Shown: one piece after another, positions 1 through 5,111 of the stretch | How positions within the stretch are numbered: position 1 is the stretch's first letter | Layout of the letters: every line of letters starts with the position of its first letter | Assembly (NCBI GenBank): GCA_028293775.1 | Contig: JAQGOD010000045.1 | Location: 1 to 5,111 of the forward strand | DNA from: Gammaproteobacteria bacterium | Lineage (GTDB): Bacteria > Pseudomonadota > Gammaproteobacteria > Steroidobacterales > Steroidobacteraceae | Direction of reading: 5' to 3' | DNA length: 5,111 bases | The notes under the pieces: model-generated | Told to the model about the DNA's origin: nothing | The model's database searches: none | Seen by the model: the letters and a program-made list of their open reading frames with translations, nothing else | Translations under genes and position numbers: made by a program

Positions 1-198
1 GGGACTCTCCGGTGCCTTGCTGGTCGACAAGTCCACGGTAACGCTTCGCGTCGGCTCGGGCGCAGTCGCCGGAAGGGTCGCCGGCATTGGCGTCCGCGCT
101 GCAGGATTAGGACCGGACAACAGTTCGGGGACCACCCACACGATGAGCGCGACGAGGATCGATGCGCCGATTAAACGTTCTTTGACGCGACGCTCCAT
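1..198 (-). CDS. dedD: DedD-like SPOR-domain cell-division protein, N-terminal 66 residues (3' end outside window)
   Basis: This is an open frame from ATG at 198-196 to the window edge, with no stop in 66 codons. The visible protein starts MERRVKERLIGASI and has a short basic N-terminus. One hydrophobic segment (about residues 9-27) ends in VVPELLSG, followed by a Pro/Ala/Thr-rich stretch to residue 66. That is the architecture of DedD-type proteins: cytoplasmic stub, one inner-membrane helix, low-complexity periplasmic linker, and a C-terminal SPOR domain that binds denuded septal peptidoglycan. The SPOR domain would lie beyond base 1 and is not seen, so the family call rests on the N-terminal pattern and on position directly after folC, where gammaproteobacteria commonly carry this gene (often followed by cvpA and purF). 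The ATG overlaps the folC stop as TAATG and no clear ribosome binding site precedes it, so translation is probably coupled to folC. Another membrane-anchored linker protein is possible but less likely. Confidence 0.8.
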   Translation of the reverse strand, partial: MERRVKERLIGASILVALIVWVVPELLSGPNPAARTPMPATLPATAPEPTRSVTVDLSTSKAPESP

Positions 199-200
199 TA
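196..200 (-). promoter_or_regulatory. TAATG stop/start overlap coupling folC to dedD
   Basis: Read on the minus strand, the folC stop TAA (200-198) shares its last base with the dedD ATG (198-196). The bases before it (CTCCGCGG) hold no convincing Shine-Dalgarno sequence. Such overlaps typically allow termination-reinitiation, so dedD expression is inferred to depend on folC translation. The overlap is seen directly; the coupling is inference. Confidence 0.7.
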
Positions 201-1508
201 CCGCGGAGTATATTCGGGAAGCGCCCCGAGCGGCAGCAATCCTGCTGCCTCGAGCCAGTCCAGCGCAGGCCCGACGGTATGAAACGAACCGAAGACGACG
301 ATTCGATCCTCAGGGCGTGCGGCGCTCAAGGCGGCAGCACACGCGGCGGCCACGCTATCAGCCGGCATGACGCGGCCGCGAACCGTGCCCCGCAATTCGT
401 TGACCAGTTCATCGCCCGTTCGACCCCGAGCTCCGTCAATCGAAGCGCACCACCATTCATCGATCGGCTCGTTCAGCAACCGGGCAATCCCCGTCGCGTC
501 TTTGTCGCCGAGGATCCCGCACACGGCCAGGGACTTGCCCTGGATTGGGTTAGCGTTCAAGTTATGCGCCAGTACGCGCGCCGCGTCCGGATTGTGCGCA
601 ACGTCCAGTATCCAAGTGGGCGACTCGCCTGAGGATTTGATCACTTGGAAGCGGCCCGCCAACCGCACCTCGGAAAGGCCCTGGGCTACGGCGCCGGCGT
701 TGATGGGAACGCGTGGCGAGATTTCTTCCAAGGCAGCAATGGCAGTGGCGGCGTTGCTAAACTGAATATCCCCCAACAATGCAGGTGCCGGCAAATGGGG
801 TAAGTCCCAATGAGAGCCGCGGTAGCGCCAGCCTGAGCCTTCGCGAACGTAGTTGTATTCGATGGCAAGACGCTTCAACGGCGCTTTGATGGCTCGCGCT
901 GCATTTTCAAGAACCGGCACCGGCTCGCGCCCGCCGATCACGGCCGTTCGTCCGGCGCGAAATATACCCGCTTTCTCGCGTGCAATCGCCTCGAGCGTAT
1001 GACCCAAATACTCCTGATGATCCAGTCCGATGCTGGTCACGATCGAGACGTCGGGATCAACCACGTTGACCGCGTCGAGGCGCCCACCCATGCCGATTTC
1101 AAGCACCCATGCATCGAGGCGCGCGGCATCCAATACTAGCAATGCAGCCAGTGCGTTGAACTCGAAAAACGTGAGCGCCACCGAATCGCGCGCGACTTCG
1201 ATCTTCTCGAACGCCGCCACAAGTTCCTCAGGGCGCACTAAGCGGTCATGAACGCGGATGCGCTCTTGGTAATACCGCAAGTGCGGCGAAGTGAACATTC
1301 CCACTTTGAGCCCCGCGGCGCTTAGGATGGCCGCGCAATAGGCGCTTACAGAGCCCTTACCATTGGTACCCGCGACGGTAATGATCGGAACTTTGGGTTG
1401 CTGCCACTGCAATCGACGCAGCACCACGCGCAACCGGTCGAGCCCCAGATCGATTGCCCGCGGGTGCACTTGTGTCTGGTAGGACAACCAATGCTCTAGG
1501 CTCCGCAT
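198..1508 (-). CDS. folC: Bifunctional dihydrofolate synthase / folylpolyglutamate synthase FolC
   Basis: This 436-residue cytoplasmic Mur-ligase-family enzyme adds glutamate to dihydropteroate to make dihydrofolate and then polyglutamylates reduced folates, using ATP. The N-terminal ATPase domain carries the P-loop AGTNGKGS (46-53), then TSPHL (73-77) and QERIRV (81-86). It continues with FFEFNALA (114-121), the EIGMGGRLDA loop (137-146), GLDH (161-164) and REKAGIF (177-183), whose Lys179 matches the lysine usually carbamylated in this family. The C-terminal domain begins near residue 285 (AGRFQV) and has DVAHNPD (302-308), GILGDKD (331-337) and FGSFHTV (407-413). The length is close to the usual 420-440, and no key motif is missing. 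The ATG at 1508 follows an AGGAG site and yields the expected start, with HPRAIDLGLDR at 15-25. It lies 14 nt after accD and overlaps dedD by one base. Gammaproteobacterial FolC is normally bifunctional; the sequence alone does not prove both activities. Confidence 0.97.
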   Translation of the reverse strand: MRSLEHWLSYQTQVHPRAIDLGLDRLRVVLRRLQWQQPKVPIITVAGTNGKGSVSAYCAAILSAAGLKVGMFTSPHLRYYQERIRVHDRLVRPEELVAAFEKIEVARDSVALTFFEFNALAALLVLDAARLDAWVLEIGMGGRLDAVNVVDPDVSIVTSIGLDHQEYLGHTLEAIAREKAGIFRAGRTAVIGGREPVPVLENAARAIKAPLKRLAIEYNYVREGSGWRYRGSHWDLPHLPAPALLGDIQFSNAATAIAALEEISPRVPINAGAVAQGLSEVRLAGRFQVIKSSGESPTWILDVAHNPDAARVLAHNLNANPIQGKSLAVCGILGDKDATGIARLLNEPIDEWWCASIDGARGRTGDELVNELRGTVRGRVMPADSVAAACAAALSAARPEDRIVVFGSFHTVGPALDWLEAAGLLPLGALPEYTPR

Positions 1509-1512
1509 TAGT

Positions 1513-1517
1513 CTCCT
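1513..1517 (-). promoter_or_regulatory. Ribosome binding site of folC
   Basis: On the minus strand AGGAG occurs just before the folC start, separated from the ATG by four bases (ACTA). The spacing is slightly short but the match is strong. It lies in the 14-nt accD-folC gap and supports the ATG at 1508 as the folC start. It is the clearest Shine-Dalgarno sequence in the window that sits next to a start codon. Confidence 0.75.
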
Positions 1518-1522
1518 AGGAC

Positions 1523-2389
1523 TTAAGCCGCTTCGGCGGGTTCTTTGCCGCTCATCAATCGCAGCATTGCACCAATGCGATCGCGCATCTCGCGCCGGTC
1601 GACGATCATGTCGAGCGCCCCGTGCTCGAGCAGAAACTCACTGCGCTGAAATCCCTCCGGCAAGGTCTCGCGCACGGTCTGTTGAATGACGCGCGGTCCG
1701 GCGAAACCGATCAACGCCTTCGGCTCACCGATATTGATATCGCCGAGCATCGCGAGGCTCGCTGACACGCCGCCCGTGGTCGGATCGGTCATCACCGAAA
1801 TGAAGGGCAATCGCGCTTCGGATAAACGCTTGAGGGCGGCGCTGGTCTTTGCCATTTGCAGCAGGGAATACAGCGCCTCTTGCATGCGTGCCCCGCCGCT
1901 GGCCGCGAAGCAGACCAGGGGCATTCGATGCTCCAGGCAGTGTTCGACCGCGCGCACGAACTTCTCGCCGACCACCGAGCCCATCGAGCCTCCCAAAAAC
2001 CGGAACTCGAAGGCACAGGCGACCACATCCAGGCCCGCGAGCTTTCCCGCCATGACGATCAAGGCGTCGCGCTCGCCGGTTTGTTTTTGCGCCTGCACCA
2101 GCCGGTCCTTGTAGCGCTTGGAATCCTTGAATTTAAGCGGATCCTCGGGCTCGACCTTGGCGGCAATTTCCGTGGTCGATCCGGTGTCCAGAAACTTCAT
2201 GACCCGCTCGCGGCCGTTGATGCGCATGTGGTGGCTGCATTTCGGGCAGACGTAGAGGTTGCGCTCGATCTCGGCTTTGTAGAGCACGGCATCGCAAGCG
2301 GGACATTTGGTCCACAGGCCCTCAGGCACCGATCGCGTGCGGCGCTCGGTTTTGATCCGTGAGGGAACAATTCGCTCAAACCATGACAT
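1523..2389 (-). CDS. accD: Acetyl-CoA carboxylase carboxyltransferase subunit beta
   Basis: This is the beta subunit of the carboxyltransferase that, with AccA, moves the carboxyl group from biotinylated AccB to acetyl-CoA, forming malonyl-CoA for fatty acid synthesis in the cytoplasm. The 288-residue protein has the N-terminal zinc ribbon with Cys29, Cys32, Cys48 and Cys51 (CPAC and CPKC pairs), followed by the crotonase-fold carboxyltransferase domain. Conserved blocks are [12 protein letters not shown] (133-144), [11 protein letters not shown] (162-172), [17 protein letters not shown] (201-217), [14 protein letters not shown] (228-241) and [15 protein letters not shown] (243-257). The family is usually 280-305 residues and the C-terminus here is short (KEPAEAA). 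The start MSWFERI is typical. No Shine-Dalgarno sequence precedes the ATG, which lies only 4 nt after the truA stop, so translational coupling is likely. In E. coli the zinc domain also binds accA and accD mRNA; the four cysteines are kept here, but such regulation cannot be judged from sequence. Confidence 0.98.
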   Translation of the reverse strand: MSWFERIVPSRIKTERRTRSVPEGLWTKCPACDAVLYKAEIERNLYVCPKCSHHMRINGRERVMKFLDTGSTTEIAAKVEPEDPLKFKDSKRYKDRLVQAQKQTGERDALIVMAGKLAGLDVVACAFEFRFLGGSMGSVVGEKFVRAVEHCLEHRMPLVCFAASGGARMQEALYSLLQMAKTSAALKRLSEARLPFISVMTDPTTGGVSASLAMLGDINIGEPKALIGFAGPRVIQQTVRETLPEGFQRSEFLLEHGALDMIVDRREMRDRIGAMLRLMSGKEPAEAA

Positions 2390-2393
2390 GCGG

Positions 2394-3188
2394 TTAGTTT
2401 AAACCAATTTGCGGTTTGGGCGCCGGGATACCATAAAGCGAGGGGTATTCGACCCGCCACAAGTACAACCCCGCGGCCGGCGCCGTGGCACCCGCATAGC
2501 GACGATCCGCCCCCTTGAGCACTTGCGCCATGGCCTCATGCGGATCCGACTCGCGCTGTACATCGAGCAGCGTGCCGACGATGTTGCGCACCATGTGATG
2601 CAAATAGGCATTGGCGGCGATTTGCAGCCACACATAGTCGCCCTCGCGGATCACCTCGATGGTATCGACGCGCCTGAGCGTGGTTTTCGATTGGCATTGC
2701 ACGGAGCGAAAGGCCGAGAAATCATGCTCGCCGATGAGGGCCTGCGCGGCCTCATGCATGGCGGCGGCATCGAGCGGGCGATGGATCCACGCCGCCCGCG
2801 TGCGCTGCAAAGCCGATCGCGCGCTGCGATTCAATATCGCATACCGATAAATGCGCCGGATAGCCCGGTGACGCGCATGAAATCCCAAGGTCACTTCACC
2901 CGCCCATTGCAAGGCGATGCTGGGAGCGAGCTTGGTGTTGGCGCCCAAGACCCATGCCCGTGGCGTGCGCACCGCCTGCGTGTCGAAATGGATGACTTGA
3001 CCGACGGCGTGAACACCGGTGTCCGTGCGCCCCGCGCAGATCGCAACAACCGGGTGGCCGGCGACGAAGGAAAGCGCGGCCTGTACCGCGTCCTGTATCG
3101 AGCTAGAATGCACTTGCGACTGCCAGCCGAAATAGTCGGTGCCGTCATACTCGATGATGGCGGCAACCCGGCGGCCGAGATCTATCAC
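2394..3188 (-). CDS. truA: tRNA pseudouridine(38-40) synthase TruA
   Basis: This cytoplasmic enzyme converts uridines 38, 39 and 40 in the anticodon arm of many tRNAs to pseudouridine. The 264-residue protein has the TruA pattern throughout: [11 protein letters not shown] (13-23), and the catalytic loop [11 protein letters not shown] (51-61) with nucleophile Asp56. [10 protein letters not shown] (111-120) carries the conserved tyrosine at 114. [14 protein letters not shown] (154-167) and [17 protein letters not shown] (194-210) follow. Length matches the E. coli protein of about 270. The initiator is GTG (3188-3186), not ATG. An in-frame TGA lies four codons upstream (3200-3198) and the conserved EYDGT motif begins at residue 13, so there is no real alternative start. 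It follows fimV by 34 nt, as in Pseudomonas. It runs into accD with a 4-nt gap and no intervening trpF. No strong ribosome binding site is adjacent, so initiation may be modest. Confidence 0.97.
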   Translation of the reverse strand: MIDLGRRVAAIIEYDGTDYFGWQSQVHSSSIQDAVQAALSFVAGHPVVAICAGRTDTGVHAVGQVIHFDTQAVRTPRAWVLGANTKLAPSIALQWAGEVTLGFHARHRAIRRIYRYAILNRSARSALQRTRAAWIHRPLDAAAMHEAAQALIGEHDFSAFRSVQCQSKTTLRRVDTIEVIREGDYVWLQIAANAYLHHMVRNIVGTLLDVQRESDPHEAMAQVLKGADRRYAGATAPAAGLYLWRVEYPSLYGIPAPKPQIGLN

Positions 3189-3222
3189 GGTCGCGGCTCA
3201 AGCGGATTACTCAGACAGGCTC
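3189..3222 (-). promoter_or_regulatory. fimV-truA intergenic leader with small hairpin
   Basis: The 34-nt gap lacks an obvious promoter or a GC stem followed by a T-run, so it is not a rho-independent terminator. Spanning the fimV stop, the minus strand reads GGCT-AGG-AGCC (3228-3218), a perfect 4-bp stem with a 3-base loop. A second AGCCG (3198-3194) could pair instead with CGGCT (3229-3225). The only strong Shine-Dalgarno-like AGGAG (3224-3220) is 31 nt from the truA GTG, too far to serve it directly. Whether any of this affects truA translation is speculative. Confidence 0.35.
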
Positions 3223-5111
3223 CTAGCCGGGCAGATTCTCGATTAAGCGCTGCGCTTCCTGTTTCTGGCTGGCAGAGCCCTCGGTCACGACTTCCTCGAG
3301 AATACTTCGAGCGCCTTCCGGATCGCCCATATCCATGTAAGCGCGGGCCAGATCCAGCTTGGTCCCGACTTCACTCATGGTTACCGGCTCGAGTTCCGGC
3401 ATGGTCTCGTCGGTCTTGAGCTTGGTGGTGCGCGTAGTCGAAATCGTTTTCAATTTGTTCGTGGCCGCCGCTTCGGAGCCGTTGAGCGCCTCACCCACGT
3501 CGAGATCGACGCGGCGGTTGCGCTGGCTGGCCTCAAACACCTCGGTGGAGAACACTTCATCCTCTGCACGCGGTTGTTCCACCGTATCGCCGGAACCCAA
3601 GGCGTTGGCGAGCCGATCCAGATCCAAGTCGATGCTATCGGCATTGAGTCCGCGCAAACGCGAGGTCGAATCCAAATCAGGTTTATCGGTTTCCCGAACG
3701 TCGGAATATTCGCCTGACTTGAAGCGCGCGGTTGGCGAAGTCTCTTGATTGTTGGCGCGCGGCATCTGCACGGTCGGTGCCGACTCGGGGCCCAACACCG
3801 CAGTCTTGATCTCCTCTTGGTCCGAGCCCAAGTCGGCGACGAATGAGGCTTCTAATTCGCGCTCGAGTTCAGTCAAATCCTTGTCGCGCGCGCGGCTTTC
3901 CGCTTCCGCCATCATGCGCCGGGATTTTTCATCAAGGCCTGCGACCATGGTCGGGGCGTCCGCAGGATGCTCCGACACGCCATTCGCGGGTCCGTCGAGA
4001 TGGTCCAGGTCCAGACCCAAATCGTCGATCGACAGCTCGGCGGTCTGATCCGCCTTGTTCACCTTGTCGAGTTTCGATGCGATGCGACTGCGCACATCGC
4101 CGGATTTCAGCGCCGGGGATTCAGTGGTCGGTGAATCCGCGAAATTCATCAATTCGGATTCAACCGTGGGCTCATCGCGCGGCGCCATCTCCCGCGTCGG
4201 CGACTCATCCGCGCCGCGTTCCGGCCGATCCAACGTGAAATCCAGATCCGAAGCGGCATGCAGGTGCGGCGACTCGCCCGTAGGCGCCGAGTCATCGATG
4301 TCCTTCGCGATGGACTGGTCGAGGCTGCGCTCGCCTTCAGGATCGCCGAACAGGTCGATGTCAACGCGATTCTCGCCGCCTTCCAGATTCAAATCGACGA
4401 GGGCGCCGGCGCCGCGGCCGCTGCCTGCAGTCGTGGCGAACATCGGTTCGTCCGGACAAATCTGCTTGCCCATAATGACGATCTTGTCCCACTCCCCTAC
4501 CGGTGCGCGGTCGCGGGTGGCTTCCAAGCCCTTGGCGGTCTGGAGGAAAGCTTCTTTGTTGCCCCAGACGAAATAAATTTCCAACAGCTTCAAGCGCAAA
4601 TCGCGCCGATCCGGCTCGCGCTCCAGCGCGATGCGTACTAAGTCGGCCGCCTGGTCGTACAGACCGTACGCCATATGAAAGTCCGCCTCGGCCAGGGGGT
4701 CGCCCTGATCAAGATTCACCGGGCTCTCACTCGACATGGTGTCTTCGGGCGCCTTGAGGTCAGCCGTGGTCTCGCCGTAGTGCTGGGCAGGCTCGGCGAA
4801 TTGGGGCATCGGATGCTCGCCCGATTCCTCGACCACGAAGGAGTCATCGCCTGCACGGCCCGCGGCCAGCCTCTCGGCAGGATCGCGGTACTCGGACATG
4901 CCGCTCGCATCCAGATCAGGGAAGTCGCCACCCGCGCCGCTGCTGGCCTGGCGGCGCCGCCAAGAAGCGAACGCCAGGGCGGCAATAAGCGCAAGGATGA
5001 TGGCCGCCGGGATCCACCAGTTCGCCTGGAGCCAGTCGAGCAAAGTCCCTGATTCCGCGGCCACGACAGGCTTTTTCGCGGGTGCCGGTTTCTGCACCGG
5101 CGTAGGTACGG
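3223..5111 (-). CDS. fimV: FimV-family polar hub / pilus assembly protein, C-terminal part (5' end outside window)
   Basis: The frame is open to the window edge; 629 complete codons are visible. The GTG at 5097 is an internal valine codon, not a credible start. Numbering from that valine, a Lys/Pro/Ala-rich stretch (1-15) leads to one membrane helix (about 27-46, WWIPAAIILAL onward) and the positive flank WRRRQ, placing the rest in the cytoplasm. A TPR-like region follows at 134-191 (ADFHMAYGLYDQAADL onward). Next is a long acidic, low-complexity linker (about 215-570), then a C-terminal TPR-like FimV domain (about 576-624; TKLDLARAYMDMGDPEGA onward). This is the second half of FimV/HubP proteins. 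Their periplasmic part, normally with a LysM peptidoglycan-binding domain, would be encoded beyond 5111. In Pseudomonas and Vibrio such proteins mark the cell pole and support type IV pili, twitching or chromosome and flagellar placement. The gene precedes truA, as in Pseudomonas. The exact role here is unproven. Confidence 0.92.
   Translation of the reverse strand, partial: VPTPVQKPAPAKKPVVAAESGTLLDWLQANWWIPAAIILALIAALAFASWRRRQASSGAGGDFPDLDASGMSEYRDPAERLAAGRAGDDSFVVEESGEHPMPQFAEPAQHYGETTADLKAPEDTMSSESPVNLDQGDPLAEADFHMAYGLYDQAADLVRIALEREPDRRDLRLKLLEIYFVWGNKEAFLQTAKGLEATRDRAPVGEWDKIVIMGKQICPDEPMFATTAGSGRGAGALVDLNLEGGENRVDIDLFGDPEGERSLDQSIAKDIDDSAPTGESPHLHAASDLDFTLDRPERGADESPTREMAPRDEPTVESELMNFADSPTTESPALKSGDVRSRIASKLDKVNKADQTAELSIDDLGLDLDHLDGPANGVSEHPADAPTMVAGLDEKSRRMMAEAESRARDKDLTELERELEASFVADLGSDQEEIKTAVLGPESAPTVQMPRANNQETSPTARFKSGEYSDVRETDKPDLDSTSRLRGLNADSIDLDLDRLANALGSGDTVEQPRAEDEVFSTEVFEASQRNRRVDLDVGEALNGSEAAATNKLKTISTTRTTKLKTDETMPELEPVTMSEVGTKLDLARAYMDMGDPEGARSILEEVVTEGSASQKQEAQRLIENLPG

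Noticed and set aside
1856..2362. Plus-strand frame of 168 codons opposite accD
   Set aside because: It lies fully inside accD on the other strand, has no recognisable motifs or promoter, and is explained by GC-rich codon bias.
2397..2404. GTTTAAAC palindrome at the end of truA as a regulatory operator
   Set aside because: It is an eight-base palindrome inside the last truA codons. One chance occurrence is not evidence for an operator.
3189..3230. Rho-independent terminator between fimV and truA
   Set aside because: The hairpin GGCT-AGG-AGCC has only four base pairs and is not followed by a T-run.
2409..3419. Long plus-strand open frame of 336 codons opposite truA and the fimV 3' end
   Set aside because: It is antisense to the convincingly identified truA and crosses the truA/fimV gap. 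Its product is rich in Arg/Gly/Pro with no recognisable domain. Such frames are expected opposite GC-rich genes.
4055..4576. Plus-strand frame of 173 codons opposite fimV, rich in Ser/Arg/Pro
   Set aside because: It is antisense to the fimV linker. Its Ser/Arg richness mirrors the acidic codons on the coding strand, and no domain is seen.
5095..5097. GTG as the true start of the fimV-like protein
   Set aside because: The reading frame continues without a stop to the window edge, and the membrane helix and cytoplasmic TPR region match the middle and end of FimV, so the N-terminal periplasmic half is simply outside the window.
1..5111. Mobile element, CRISPR array, defence or biosynthetic system, tRNA or rRNA
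   Set aside because: The window is filled by five co-directional housekeeping genes with gaps of at most 34 nt. I saw no transposase, integrase, array-like direct repeats or RNA gene.

Overview
The window is an ordinary, densely packed chromosomal segment from a GC-rich Gram-negative bacterium, most likely a gammaproteobacterium. All five genes lie on the minus strand, so transcription runs from high to low coordinates: fimV (5' end outside the window), truA, accD, folC, then the start of a dedD-type SPOR gene that leaves the window at base 1. The lineage call rests on this gene order, which matches the fimV-truA-...-accD-folC-SPOR cluster known from Pseudomonas, Xanthomonas and relatives, and on the presence of FimV itself. 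I cannot name a genus.

Spacing is tight: fimV to truA 34 nt, truA to accD 4 nt, accD to folC 14 nt, and folC overlaps dedD by one base (TAATG). No promoter or rho-independent terminator is visible between genes. The layout therefore looks like one transcription unit with translational coupling at the truA/accD and folC/dedD junctions. No stretch over 34 nt lacks a gene.

The products serve different tasks: a polar-hub and pilus-assembly membrane protein (FimV), tRNA pseudouridylation at positions 38-40 (TruA), the carboxyltransferase beta subunit for malonyl-CoA synthesis (AccD), folate synthesis and polyglutamylation (FolC), and a septal peptidoglycan-binding protein (DedD-like). They form a conserved growth and cell-envelope neighbourhood rather than a single pathway.

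I found no mobile element, CRISPR array, RNA gene or sign of a new system. The points most worth a second look are the absence of trpF (and trpBA) between truA and accD, the lack of a Shine-Dalgarno sequence before accD, a GTG start with a small structured leader for truA, and repeated acidic D-hydrophobic-D motifs in the long cytoplasmic linker of FimV.
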